Below, piece by piece: positions 49,045-58,972 of a DNA stretch of 64,000 bases. Source of the stretch: Sphingomonadaceae bacterium. GTDB lineage: Bacteria; Pseudomonadota; Alphaproteobacteria; Sphingomonadales; Sphingomonadaceae. Numbering within the stretch: the first letter of the stretch is position 1; each line of letters begins with the position of its first letter. Under the pieces are notes generated by a model. That model was not told the DNA's origin and ran no database searches. It saw nothing but the letters and a program-made list of their open reading frames with translations. The stretch spans positions 124,001 through 188,000 of the forward strand of contig JAFAZF010000051.1 of NCBI GenBank assembly GCA_019239915.1. The letters are read 5' to 3'. The position numbers were made by a program, and so were the translations under genes.

Positions 49045-49515
49045 TCACCCAAAATGGTAAAGATATCGTTCGCCTATCGCCCACAGCCCGGCACAAGAGA
49101 TGGCGAGGCCGTAAGGCACCTCGATCGCGCCGCTGCTCTTGCGCACGCGGGCATGGATCACCATCGCGACCGTGAGCACGCCGCCGAGCACCGACATCAG
49201 GAACAGCATCCGGATGGCGGGCTCCCACGGCAGCCACAGCGCCAGCGCGCCGATCAGCTTGACGTCGCCGCCGCCCATTGCGCGCAACGCGAACGCACCG
49301 GTGAAGAGCGCGAAGACGAGCACCGCGAACAGGATCTGTCCGGCTATATCGGGCCAGAGCGCGAGCCCGTTCGCCCACCACCACAGCGGCGCGGCAAGCG
49401 CGAGGCCTGCGGTCAGTCCGTTCGGGATGGTGCGCGACCGCAGGTCGGTGCAGGCCGCGACGAGCAGCGCGAGCCCGCAGCCCGCTCCCAGGATTATCGC
49501 GAAAGCCGTATGCAT
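49045..49515 (-). CDS. cpaA: A24-type prepilin peptidase CpaA
   Basis: ACTDLRSRTIPNGLTAGLALAAPLWWW and ALRAMGGGDVKLIGALALWL (type IV prepilin peptidase motifs). Confidence 0.9.
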   Translation of the reverse strand: MHTAFAIILGAGCGLALLVAACTDLRSRTIPNGLTAGLALAAPLWWWANGLALWPDIAGQILFAVLVFALFTGAFALRAMGGGDVKLIGALALWLPWEPAIRMLFLMSVLGGVLTVAMVIHARVRKSSGAIEVPYGLAISCAGLWAIGERYLYHFG

Positions 49516-49564
49516 GCAGCCAAGCCTAGACGGCACGGCTTTCCAAACCGTAACGCAACCATCG

Positions 49565-50524
49565 ATGACCGCTGAATTCCCGGCTTTCGATCCGCGCGCA
49601 CGGCCGGCGGGACTGCGCTTTTCGGAGTGGAACGCGCCCGATGGCTGGGCGCACCGCACCTATTCCTGGGCGCAGGACAAAGGCGTAGCACGGCAGCGCG
49701 GTAGCCTGCTCTATCAAGGCGGGCGCGCCGACTTCGCGGAGAAACATCTCGAGTCGCTGTACGACTGGCATCGCGCCGGCTGGCATCTTTCGGGGTTCGA
49801 CTGGCGCGGGCAGGGCGGTTCGGGCCGGCTGCTCGCCGATCCGCATATCGGTCATCTGCCGAGTCTCGATCCGCTCGTCGACGACCTCGCCGCCTTCGTG
49901 GTGCGGTGGCAGGCGGAGACGCCGCCGCCGCACGTGATCGTCGCGCACTCGATGGGGGCGCATATCGCGTTGCGGATGCTCGCCGAGCGCGACTGCCCAA
50001 TCGACGCGGGGGTGCTGCTGGCGCCGATGCTGGGCATCAACACCGCTCCTTTTCCGGAATGGTTCGCCCGCGTCGTGGTCGCCGGCATGCGCCTGGCCGG
50101 ACGCGGTGCGCGCGCGGCGTGGCGGGAGGGGCAGGGCGGCGCGAGCGACCGCATGCGGCAGCTCCGCCTCACCAGCAGCATCGAGCGGTTCGAGCATGGC
50201 CGCTGGTGGAAGCGCCGCCATCCCGAACTCACCACCGGCGGCCCGAGCTGGGACTGGATCGCCGCCGCGCTCGGTTCGCAATGCGCGCTCGATCAGGATG
50301 GCGCGCTCGAGGCGATCTCGACCCCGCTGCTGATCCTCGCGACGCCGACCGATCGGCTCGTTTCGAGCGCCGGCATCGCCCGCGCCGCCGAACGCCTCAG
50401 GGACGCGCGGCTGCGCATGTTCCCGGGCGCGGCGCACGATCTGCTGCGCGAGGCGGATCCGATCCGTAGCGCGGTGATGGCGGAGATCGCCGCCTTTCTC
50501 GACGAGCGGGCGCCGGCGCGGTGA
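49565..50524 (+). CDS. alpha/beta hydrolase (lysophospholipase-like)
   Basis: HLSGFDWRGQGGSGRLL; VIVAHSMGAHIALRML. Confidence 0.88.
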   Translation: MTAEFPAFDPRARPAGLRFSEWNAPDGWAHRTYSWAQDKGVARQRGSLLYQGGRADFAEKHLESLYDWHRAGWHLSGFDWRGQGGSGRLLADPHIGHLPSLDPLVDDLAAFVVRWQAETPPPHVIVAHSMGAHIALRMLAERDCPIDAGVLLAPMLGINTAPFPEWFARVVVAGMRLAGRGARAAWREGQGGASDRMRQLRLTSSIERFEHGRWWKRRHPELTTGGPSWDWIAAALGSQCALDQDGALEAISTPLLILATPTDRLVSSAGIARAAERLRDARLRMFPGAAHDLLREADPIRSAVMAEIAAFLDERAPAR

Positions 50525-51615
50525 TCGCGGTCGATGTCGCGATCGTCGGCGCCGGCATCGCGGGCGCGGGGCTGGCGGCGGCGATCGGGGACCGCGCGCG
50601 GGTGCTGCTGATCGAGGCGGAGGCGCAACCCGGCTATCATGCGACTGGGCGTTCGGCAGCGTTCTGGCAGGAGACCTATGGCGGTCCGGGCGTGCAGCCG
50701 CTGACCACTGCATCGGGGCCTTGGCTGGCGGCGGGCGGCTATCTGCGGCGGCGGGGGGCGCTGCATCTCGACGACGCTGCTGACGGTACCGCCGTAATTC
50801 AGCTCGATGCGGCGTTCGGCGCGCGGGTGCGGTTGGTGAGGCTTGGGCGGAGCGGGCTGGCGGCGCGGGTTCCGGGGCTGCGCGCGGCGTGGCAGCGCGG
50901 CCTGTTCGAACCGAGCACCGCGGACATCGATGTGGCCGCGCTGCACGAATATTATCTCGCTGAAACAAGACGATATGGCGTGCGCTTGCTGTGCGACTCG
51001 CCGCTCCGCACGGCCGTTCGCGAGCGTGGGCACTGGCGGATCGAGGCGGGCGAGGAGACGATCGCCGCCGACCTGCTCGTCAATGCCGCCGGAGCCTGGG
51101 CGGACCGGATCGCGATCCTCGCGGGCGCTCCGCCGCTCGGCATCCGGCCTTATCGCCGCACCGTCGTCCAGCTCGCCGTCGACCCGCCCGCGCCAGCCGA
51201 CATGCCGCTCGTCATCGACGCCGCCGGCCGCTTCTACTTCAAGCCCGAAGCAGGCGGCCGCCTGTGGCTCTCGCCACACGACGAGACGCCCTGCGACCCG
51301 TGCGATGCGGCGCCGGAGGAGATCGACGTCGCGCGCGCGATCGACCGGCTCGAACGCGTCGTCGATTGGCGGATATCGCGGGTCGAGCGAAGTTGGGCTG
51401 GCTTACGCAGTTTCGCGCCCGATCGTCTGCCCGTCTACGGCTTCGATCCGCGACGGCCCGGGTTCTTCTGGTGCGCCGGGCAGGGCGGCTTCGGCATCCA
51501 GACCGCGCCGGCGGGATCGGCGCTCGCGGCATCGCTGCTGCTCGGCCTCGCGCCGGACGGGTTGGCGGCGGACATCGACGCCGCGGCTTACGCGGCCGAT
51601 CGCTTCGCGCGCTGA
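50521..51615 (+). CDS. FAD-dependent oxidoreductase (DadA/glycine oxidase-like)
   Basis: VDVAIVGAGIAGAGLAAAIGDRARVLLIEAE; FFWCAGQGGFGIQTAPAGSALAASLLLG; ATGA-type overlap with hydrolase. Confidence 0.88.
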   Translation: MIAVDVAIVGAGIAGAGLAAAIGDRARVLLIEAEAQPGYHATGRSAAFWQETYGGPGVQPLTTASGPWLAAGGYLRRRGALHLDDAADGTAVIQLDAAFGARVRLVRLGRSGLAARVPGLRAAWQRGLFEPSTADIDVAALHEYYLAETRRYGVRLLCDSPLRTAVRERGHWRIEAGEETIAADLLVNAAGAWADRIAILAGAPPLGIRPYRRTVVQLAVDPPAPADMPLVIDAAGRFYFKPEAGGRLWLSPHDETPCDPCDAAPEEIDVARAIDRLERVVDWRISRVERSWAGLRSFAPDRLPVYGFDPRRPGFFWCAGQGGFGIQTAPAGSALAASLLLGLAPDGLAADIDAAAYAADRFAR

Positions 51616-51736
51616 GCCCTGCGGGTCTGTGCCGGCGCGCCCGGGAAGGTCGCGTACCCCAGATAAGGTCGAGGATCTCTGTAATCATTTCCCGGCTGAG
51701 CGGTACCGAGAGCTGCCGCCGTCATGCTCGCCTACT

Positions 51737-52201
51737 TCAGCGCTCCTTTACCGTCTCCATCGCGACGAAGGTCGAGGTGCTCGCGACGTGGGGCAGGCTG
51801 GAGATCTTCTCGCCGAGAACGATGCGATAGTGGCGGATGTCGGCGGTGCGGACCTTGAGCAGATAGTCGAAGCTGCTCGCGATCATGTGGCATTCCTCGA
51901 CTTCGGGGATGCGGCGGACGGCGGCGTTGAATTCATCGAGCGCGGTCTCGCGCGTATCGGACAGCTTGACCTCGGCGAAGGCGACGTGATCGAGACCGAG
52001 CTTGGCCGCATCGGTCACGGCGCGAAAGCCGAGGATCACGCCGCTCTCGATCAGCCGCCGCAACCTCACCTGGCATGGCGTCTTGGAGAGGCCGACGCGC
52101 CGGGCAAGATCGGTGACGGTGATACGTCCATCGTCCGCGAGCACGGCGATGATCTTGCGATCGAACACATCCAGATCGACCGCTGCTGAGCTCTTTTCCA
52201 T
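51737..52201 (-). CDS. Lrp/AsnC family transcriptional regulator (likely proline-utilisation regulator)
   Basis: DVFDRKIIAVLADDGRITVTDLARRVGLSKTPCQVRLRRLIESGVI; divergent from putA. Confidence 0.92.
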   Translation of the reverse strand: MEKSSAAVDLDVFDRKIIAVLADDGRITVTDLARRVGLSKTPCQVRLRRLIESGVILGFRAVTDAAKLGLDHVAFAEVKLSDTRETALDEFNAAVRRIPEVEECHMIASSFDYLLKVRTADIRHYRIVLGEKISSLPHVASTSTFVAMETVKER

Positions 52202-52300
52202 GCCAATCGCCCTAAACACCCGACCGATCAAGCCGATCCGAGCTGTCGATAGCCGATCTTTGGTCGGATCGTCAGCGGCGGATCTGGTAAGGATACCGGC

Positions 52301-55300
52301 ATGATCGATCAGCCGCCCTTCGCCGCATTCGCACCGCCCATTCGCCAGCCGTCGCCGCTCCGGCAAGCGATCACCGCCGCCTATCGTCGTGACGAAGCGG
52401 CGTGCCTCGCGCCGTTGATCGAGAGAGCGACACTCGACGACGGCATGAAGGCTGCGATCCGCGAAACCGCCGTCACGCTGGTGACGACGCTGCGTGCCGC
52501 CCATCGCGGCAGCGGCGTCGAGGGGCTGGTGCAGGAATATGCACTGTCGAGCGAAGAGGGTGTCGCGCTGATGTGCCTCGCCGAGGCGCTGCTGCGCATT
52601 CCCGACGACGCGACGCGTGACGCGCTGATCCGCGACAAGCTGGCGGAGGGGGATTGGGGAGCGCATCTTGGCGGCGGCCGTTCCCTGTTCGTCAACGCCG
52701 CGACCTGGGGGCTGGTCGTCACCGGCAAGCTTGTCGGCAGCGTCGACGATCGCGGGCTCGGCGCGGCGCTGGCGCGTCTCGTGGCGCGCGCAGGCGAGCC
52801 GGTGATCCGCCGCGGCGTCGATCTCGCGATGCGGATGATGGGCGAGCAGTTCGTCACCGGCGAGACAATCAAGGAGGCGCTTAAGCGTGCCCGTGAGCTG
52901 GAGGCGAAAGGTTTCCGCTACAGCTACGACATGCTTGGGGAGGCGGCGACGACGATGGCCGATGCCGAGCGTTACTATGCCGATTACGAGCGCGCGATCC
53001 ACGCCATCGGCAAGGCGTCCGGCGGGCGCGGGGTCTATGAAGGTCCGGGCATCTCGATCAAGCTTTCGGCGCTGCACCCGCGCTACGCGCGATCGCAGGC
53101 CGATCGCGTAATGGGCGAACTGCTGCCGCGCGTTCGCAAGCTGGCGTTGCTCGCCAAGGGCTATGACATCGGCCTCAACATCGACGCCGAGGAAGCCGAT
53201 CGGCTCGAGCTCTCGCTCGACCTGCTCGAGAGCCTCGCGCTCGATACCGAGCTCGCCGACTGGAACGGGCTTGGCTTCGTCGTCCAGGGCTATGGCAAGC
53301 GCTGCCCGTTCGTGATCGACTGGATCATCGATCTCGCGCGGCGGTCGAAGCGGCGTATCATGGTTCGGCTCGTCAAGGGCGCCTATTGGGACGCCGAGAT
53401 CAAGCGCGCGCAGGTCGATGGGCTCGCCGACTTCCCCGTCTACACGCGCAAGGTCCATACCGACGTCGCCTATATCGCCTGCGCGCAGAAGCTGCTGGCG
53501 GCGGCGGACGCGGTTTTCCCGCAGTTCGCGACGCACAATGCGCAGACGGTCGCGACGATCTATCATCTCGCCGGGCCGGATTTCGCGGTCGGCCAATATG
53601 AGTTCCAGTGCCTGCACGGCATGGGCGAGCCGCTCTACCAGCAGGTCGTCGGCGCCGACAGGCTTGATCGGCCGTGCCGCATCTATGCGCCGGTCGGCAC
53701 GCACGAAACGCTGCTCGCCTATCTCGTACGCCGCTTGCTCGAGAACGGCGCCAACTCCTCCTTCGTCAACCGCATCGCCGATCCGGCGGTACCGGTCGAC
53801 GCGCTGATCGCGGAGCCGGCCGAGCAGGTGCGGGCGATGCCGCACCCCGGCGCACGACACGACCAGATCGCGTTGCCCGCCGATCTTTACCCCGATCGCC
53901 CCAACTCGGCCGGGATCGATCTCAGCGACGAAGCCGCGCTGGCGGCGCTCAGCGCGGCGCTTCGCGAAAGCGCGGGGCTGGACTGGCGGGCGGCTCCGGC
54001 CCACGGTAGCGGCAGCGAGCGACCGGTGACCAACCCGGCGAACCATCGGGACGTCGTCGGCAGCGTCGTCGAAACGTCTTCTACACAAGCCACGGCCGCG
54101 GTAGCGCGCGCCGCGGCGTCCGCTTGGGGCCGGACGCCCGTCGCCGAACGCGCCGCAATGCTAGAACGTGCCGCGGACGCGATGCACGCGCGCATGCCGA
54201 TCCTGCTCGGGCTGATCGTGCGCGAGGCGGGCAAGTCGCTGCCCAACGCGATCGCCGAGGTGCGCGAGGCGATCGACTTCCTGCGCTATTATGGCGCGCA
54301 GGCGCGCGCGACATTCGGACCGGGGCAGACGCCGCTCGGGCCGATCGTCTGCATCAGCCCGTGGAATTTCCCGCTCGCGATCTTTGCCGGCCAGATCGCC
54401 GCCGCGCTCGTCGCGGGCAATCCGGTGCTCGCCAAGCCGGCGGAGGAGACGCCGCTGATCGCCGCCGAGGGCGTGCGGCTGCTGCACGAGGCCGGCGTTC
54501 CGGCCGACGCGCTGCAGCTGCTGCCGGGCGACGGCACGATTGGCGCCGCCCTGGTCGCCGCGCCCGAGACTGCAGGCGTGGTGTTTACCGGATCGACCGA
54601 GGTCGCGCGGCTGATCCAGCGCCAGCTCGCGACGCGGCTATCGCCCGCCGGGCGCCCGATCCCGCTGATCGCCGAGACCGGTGGGCAGAACGCGATGATC
54701 GTCGACAGCTCCGCGCTTGCCGAGCAGGTCGTCGCCGATGTTATCGCCTCGGCGTTCGACAGCGCCGGCCAGCGTTGCTCGGCGCTGCGCGTGCTCTGCC
54801 TGCAAGAGGAGATCGCCGATCGCACGCTGGCGATGCTCAAGGGCGCGCTCAAGGAGCTGCGCATCGGTCGTACCGACGCGCTCAAGGTCGATATCGGTCC
54901 GGTCATCACCGCGGAGGCGAAGGAGGCGATCGAGAAGCACATCGCCGCGATGCGTAAGCGCGGCGCGCGGATCGAGCAGCAGGCGCTGCCGGCCGAAGCG
55001 GTCAACGGCACCTTCGTCGCGCCGACGATCATCGAGATCGCGGACATCGCCGAGCTGCAGCGCGAAGTGTTCGGCCCGGTGCTGCACGTCGTGCGCTACC
55101 GGCGCGAGCGATTGGGCGCGCTGATCGACGCGATCAACGCCACCGGCTACGGCCTTACCTTCGGTCTCCACACCCGGCTCGACGAGACGATCGCGCACGT
55201 CACGGCGCGCGTGAAGGCGGGCAATCTCTATGTGAACCGCAACGTCATCGGCGCGATCGTCGGCGTCCAGCCGTTTGGCGGGCGCGGGCTCTCGGGGACC

Positions 55301-55909
55301 GGGCCGAAGGCGGGCGGACCGCTCTATCTCGGCCGGCTGGTCGCGCAGGCACCGGTGTTCGCCGCGCGGGCCGGGCATCTCGATACGCCGCTGCACGATT
55401 TCGCCGCCTGGCTCGACGCGCAGGGTGACGCCGCCGGCGCTGCGAGCGCGCGCCGCTATGGCGAGGCGTCGGCGCTCGGTGTCGATCTCGCGCTGCCGGG
55501 CCCGGTCGGGGAGCAGAATCTCTATTCGCTGCACCCGCGCGGGCGCATCCTGATGCGGCCCGCGACGCTCGCGGGTTTGTTCGAGCAGATGGCCGCCGTG
55601 CTCGCGACCGGAAATCGCGGCGCGGTCGAGGGCATCGCGCTACCGGCCGATCTGCCCGCGAACGTGGCGGCCGCCTTCGTGACGGTGCCGGGCGAGGGCT
55701 ATACCGCCGCGCTGGTCGAGGGCGATCGCGCTGCCGTCATCGATACCGCCGCGCATGTCGCCGCAATGCCGGGGCCGATCGTCTCGGTCCACGCCGCCCA
55801 GGTCGGCCAGCCGCTCGCCTATCCCTGCGACTGGCTGCTCGAGGAAGTCTCGACCTCGATCAACACCACCGCGGCCGGCGGCAATGCCAGCCTGATGATG
55901 ATCGGCTGA
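52301..55909 (+). CDS. putA: bifunctional proline dehydrogenase/L-glutamate gamma-semialdehyde dehydrogenase
   Basis: PRODH domain (GPGISIKLSALHPRYARSQ..GLNIDAEEADRLELSLDLLE) and ALDH domain (AFDSAGQRCSALRVLCLQEEIADRTL). Confidence 0.97.
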   Translation: MIDQPPFAAFAPPIRQPSPLRQAITAAYRRDEAACLAPLIERATLDDGMKAAIRETAVTLVTTLRAAHRGSGVEGLVQEYALSSEEGVALMCLAEALLRIPDDATRDALIRDKLAEGDWGAHLGGGRSLFVNAATWGLVVTGKLVGSVDDRGLGAALARLVARAGEPVIRRGVDLAMRMMGEQFVTGETIKEALKRARELEAKGFRYSYDMLGEAATTMADAERYYADYERAIHAIGKASGGRGVYEGPGISIKLSALHPRYARSQADRVMGELLPRVRKLALLAKGYDIGLNIDAEEADRLELSLDLLESLALDTELADWNGLGFVVQGYGKRCPFVIDWIIDLARRSKRRIMVRLVKGAYWDAEIKRAQVDGLADFPVYTRKVHTDVAYIACAQKLLAAADAVFPQFATHNAQTVATIYHLAGPDFAVGQYEFQCLHGMGEPLYQQVVGADRLDRPCRIYAPVGTHETLLAYLVRRLLENGANSSFVNRIADPAVPVDALIAEPAEQVRAMPHPGARHDQIALPADLYPDRPNSAGIDLSDEAALAALSAALRESAGLDWRAAPAHGSGSERPVTNPANHRDVVGSVVETSSTQATAAVARAAASAWGRTPVAERAAMLERAADAMHARMPILLGLIVREAGKSLPNAIAEVREAIDFLRYYGAQARATFGPGQTPLGPIVCISPWNFPLAIFAGQIAAALVAGNPVLAKPAEETPLIAAEGVRLLHEAGVPADALQLLPGDGTIGAALVAAPETAGVVFTGSTEVARLIQRQLATRLSPAGRPIPLIAETGGQNAMIVDSSALAEQVVADVIASAFDSAGQRCSALRVLCLQEEIADRTLAMLKGALKELRIGRTDALKVDIGPVITAEAKEAIEKHIAAMRKRGARIEQQALPAEAVNGTFVAPTIIEIADIAELQREVFGPVLHVVRYRRERLGALIDAINATGYGLTFGLHTRLDETIAHVTARVKAGNLYVNRNVIGAIVGVQPFGGRGLSGTGPKAGGPLYLGRLVAQAPVFAARAGHLDTPLHDFAAWLDAQGDAAGAASARRYGEASALGVDLALPGPVGEQNLYSLHPRGRILMRPATLAGLFEQMAAVLATGNRGAVEGIALPADLPANVAAAFVTVPGEGYTAALVEGDRAAVIDTAAHVAAMPGPIVSVHAAQVGQPLAYPCDWLLEEVSTSINTTAAGGNASLMMIG

Positions 55910-55980
55910 CGTTCCGGCGTCGAGCGTCGCGCCGCTCAGACGGGTGGCGCGGCCGCCTGTCTCTGCCTAAAAGGACGGCG

Positions 55981-56478
55981 ATGACCGACACCACGACGAT
56001 CGACAGCGCCACCTTTCGCCGCGTCCTCGGTCACTATCCGACCGGGGTTTGCGTCGTCACGGCGGCGGATCCGCGCGGCGCGCCGATCGGCATGGCGATC
56101 GGCTCCTTCACGTCGGTATCGCTCGAGCCGCCGCTCGTCGCCTTCTTCCCGGACAAGCGTTCGTCGAGTTGGCCGCGCATCGAGGAGACGGGCAAATTCT
56201 GCGTGAACGTGCTCGCCAGCGATCAGCAGGAGCTCTGCCGTCAATTCGCGATGCGCGGCGGCGACAAGTTCGCCGGCGTCTCACATCGGCTCTCAACAAA
56301 CGGCTCGCCGATCCTCGACGACGTCATCGCGTGGATCGACTGCGATCTCTACGCGGTGCACGAGGCGGGCGATCATTTCATCGCGCTGGGCGTCGTCGTC
56401 GAGCTCGAGGTGCATCGACCCGGCGGCCCGCTGCTGTTCCTGCAGGGCGCCTATGGCGAGTTCAACCTGCTCGGCTGA
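55981..56478 (+). CDS. flavin reductase family protein
   Basis: FRRVLGHYPTGVCVVTAADPRGAPIGMAIGSFTSVSLEPPLVAFFPDKRSSSWPRIEETGKFCVNVLASDQ. Confidence 0.92.
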   Translation: MTDTTTIDSATFRRVLGHYPTGVCVVTAADPRGAPIGMAIGSFTSVSLEPPLVAFFPDKRSSSWPRIEETGKFCVNVLASDQQELCRQFAMRGGDKFAGVSHRLSTNGSPILDDVIAWIDCDLYAVHEAGDHFIALGVVVELEVHRPGGPLLFLQGAYGEFNLLG

Positions 56479-56499
56479 CGCAGCGGGACGGCACGCGGC

Positions 56500-57117
56500 T
56501 CAATAGCCCATCAGCTTGAGCACTTCCTGGCGCGACCGCTCGTCGTCCCGGAACACGCCCATCATCCGGCTCGTCGTCATCGCGACGCCGGGCGTGCGGA
56601 CCCCGCGCGCGGTCATGCAGCCATGCGTTGCTTCGATCACCACCGCGACGCCCTGGGGATGGAGATGCTCCCAGATGCAGTCGGCAACCTCCGCGGTGAG
56701 CCGCTCCTGCACCTGTAGCCGGCGCGCGAAGCCGTGCAGCACGCGCGCGAGCTTCGAGATGCCGACGACGCGATCCTGGGGCAGATAGGCGATCGAGGCC
56801 TTCCCGACGATCGGCGCCATGTGGTGCTCGCAATGCGACTGGAACGGGATGCCCTTCAGCAGCACGACCTCGTCATAGCCGCCGACCTCCTCGAACGTGC
56901 GGCTGAGATGATGGGAGGGATCCTCGTCATAGCCCTGGCAGTATTCGCGCCAGGCGCGCGCGACGCGCTTCGGCGTATCGACGAGGCCTTCGCGCGTAGG
57001 GTCGTCACCGGCCCAGCGAATCAGCGTGCGGATCGCCTCCGCTACCTCGGCCGGCACCGGCAGCTTGCCGGTGTCTTCGATCAGATCGCCATCCTCGGGA
57101 TCGCCATGATCGGTCAT
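56500..57117 (-). CDS. folE: GTP cyclohydrolase I
   Basis: FQSHCEHHMAPIVGKASIAYLPQDRVVGISKLARVLHGFARRLQVQERLT. Confidence 0.97.
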   Translation of the reverse strand: MTDHGDPEDGDLIEDTGKLPVPAEVAEAIRTLIRWAGDDPTREGLVDTPKRVARAWREYCQGYDEDPSHHLSRTFEEVGGYDEVVLLKGIPFQSHCEHHMAPIVGKASIAYLPQDRVVGISKLARVLHGFARRLQVQERLTAEVADCIWEHLHPQGVAVVIEATHGCMTARGVRTPGVAMTTSRMMGVFRDDERSRQEVLKLMGY

Positions 57118-57235
57118 CTCGTCTCCTGCGCTGGTTCGCGATCGCTGCCGCGATCCAAGTTTACGCGATCTTGTTTCGGCTCTAACCGGAACGAGCGAGC
57201 CAAGGCTAGTGTCCGCGCGCCGCGCAGGCGGGGTC

Positions 57236-57382
57236 TCAGTGGGTCAGCGTGACCCAGAAGGCGGCGCTGCCGGTGACGACCAGCGCGAGCATGGCGAGAT
57301 AGGCGGCCACGCCGGGCCGGACCGCCCCGCTGTCGTCCTGGACATGGCGTCGTCCGCCGAGTCTGGCCGGGGGTGTGTTCAT
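57236..57382 (-). CDS. 48-aa small TM protein
   Basis: Translated by hand: MNTPPARLGGRRHVQDDSGAVRPGVAAYLAMLALVVTGSAAFWVTLTH. Confidence 0.4.
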   Translation of the reverse strand: MNTPPARLGGRRHVQDDSGAVRPGVAAYLAMLALVVTGSAAFWVTLTH

Positions 57383-57456
57383 CGCGCCGCCGAGAGTGGC
57401 GCGATATGGTTAACAACATCTCAATGCGTCGCCGCGCGGCGGCGTCAGTGCGCCGG

Positions 57457-58887
57457 CTAGCGGGTGCCGTCGTCGAGCGTGTGGATGAAGGCGATGATGT
57501 CGGCGATATCGCGATCACTTAGCGGCGGCGGCGCGCCGGCTTTACGATCGAACGGCGCGTCGGCGAAGTCGACGTTCTTGCGGTAAGCCGCGGGCAAATC
57601 GTTGAAGATCGCGATCTTGCCGCTCGCGTCGCGCGGATAGATGCGGCCTGGCGCCACGTTGCGGAGGTTGTAGAAATCGAGCACCTCGCGCAGCGTGTGA
57701 TAGACGCCGTTGTGGAAGTAGACGCCGCGCCGCGCGCTGTTGCGGAGCGTCGGCGTCAGGAACATGCCGCAATATTGCGTCTGCCGTGCAAGGTCGGTGC
57801 GCAGCGGGCCGCATAGGCCCATGTCGTGGAAGTTCGGATCGCGGTTGGCGGCGAGGTGCTGGTCGCGAGGCACGCCAAGCGCTTCATATTCGGTATCCGT
57901 GAAGAGCGGCGGCAGCCCGTCGGCACCCGGCGCGCTCAGATGGCAGCCCGCGCAATTGGCCTTGGCGGGATCGTTGAACAGCTTGAGACCGCGCAGCTCG
58001 GCCGGGCTGAGCCGCGCCTTTCCCTCGAGCCAGCGATCATATTTGCTGTCGAAGCGGTGGAACGAGACGTCCTCGATTTGAAAGCGCGAGAGCGCGGACA
58101 TTGCCTCGGCGAAGAGCATGTCGGGATTGCCGTAGATTGCGGGGCCGAACAGCGCGCCGAAGCGGTCGCGGTAACGGGCGTGCAGCAGCTTGCCGACGAT
58201 TTCCGCCTGATCCTTATTGGCCATCTCGGCGGGGTTCAGCATCGGCCCGCTGGCCTGCGCCATCAGCGTATCCTCGCGGCCATCCCAGAACAGGCCGCCC
58301 TGCGGCACGATCGCGGCGGCGGCCGCCGCCGACGCACCTGCGGTCTTTGCCGCGCGCAGCGTCGCGGCGCCCTGCGCGGCGAGTTGACTGAGCGATGCGG
58401 GGGTGTCGTTCTCCGCGCTTTCGGGGCCGATGCCGAACGGCAGCTGGCGATAGAGATAGGCGAGCGACGGCGGCGGACGCAGGCCCTCGCTGATCAAGTT
58501 CGGGCCGCCGAGCCGCACCGAGCGCCCGTCGGGCGGGCCGTAGCTGTGGTCGGCGCTGTGGCAGCTCGCGCAGGATTGCTTGCCTGAGGCCGAGAGCGAG
58601 GGGTCGTTGAACATCTCGCGGCCCAGCAGCGCGAGCCCGCTCAGCGGCGCCTGCGCCGGCCGCATCAGCTTGATCGGGTGGGCGTTGGCGCCGGTGAGAT
58701 CGGCGATGCGGTCCGCGAGCGCTGCCGGCGCATGCTCGGGATGGAGCGTGAGATAACCCAAAGCGAGGGCGAGCAGGGCGAGCGCGGCGACAATGATCCT
58801 GCGCGCACTATGGCTGGCTCGCCGCGACGATCGACCGTCCTGGTTGGCTGAAGCGGGAAGGCTGGGCTTGCGCTGGAGGTTCATCAC
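57457..58887 (-). CDS. di-haem cytochrome c peroxidase (MauG-like)
   Basis: Two CxxCH motifs (CASCHSADHSYG, CAGCHLSAPG); GREMFNDPSLSASGKQSCASCH. Confidence 0.92.
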   Translation of the reverse strand: MMNLQRKPSLPASANQDGRSSRRASHSARRIIVAALALLALALGYLTLHPEHAPAALADRIADLTGANAHPIKLMRPAQAPLSGLALLGREMFNDPSLSASGKQSCASCHSADHSYGPPDGRSVRLGGPNLISEGLRPPPSLAYLYRQLPFGIGPESAENDTPASLSQLAAQGAATLRAAKTAGASAAAAAAIVPQGGLFWDGREDTLMAQASGPMLNPAEMANKDQAEIVGKLLHARYRDRFGALFGPAIYGNPDMLFAEAMSALSRFQIEDVSFHRFDSKYDRWLEGKARLSPAELRGLKLFNDPAKANCAGCHLSAPGADGLPPLFTDTEYEALGVPRDQHLAANRDPNFHDMGLCGPLRTDLARQTQYCGMFLTPTLRNSARRGVYFHNGVYHTLREVLDFYNLRNVAPGRIYPRDASGKIAIFNDLPAAYRKNVDFADAPFDRKAGAPPPLSDRDIADIIAFIHTLDDGTR

Positions 58888-58972
58888 CGGAAAATCTGCT
58901 GGCCCTGAAACGGGTCTCGCCGGGCATGCGCCCGGCGAGACTGATAGATCACGATGATCGGGATTAACGCGA

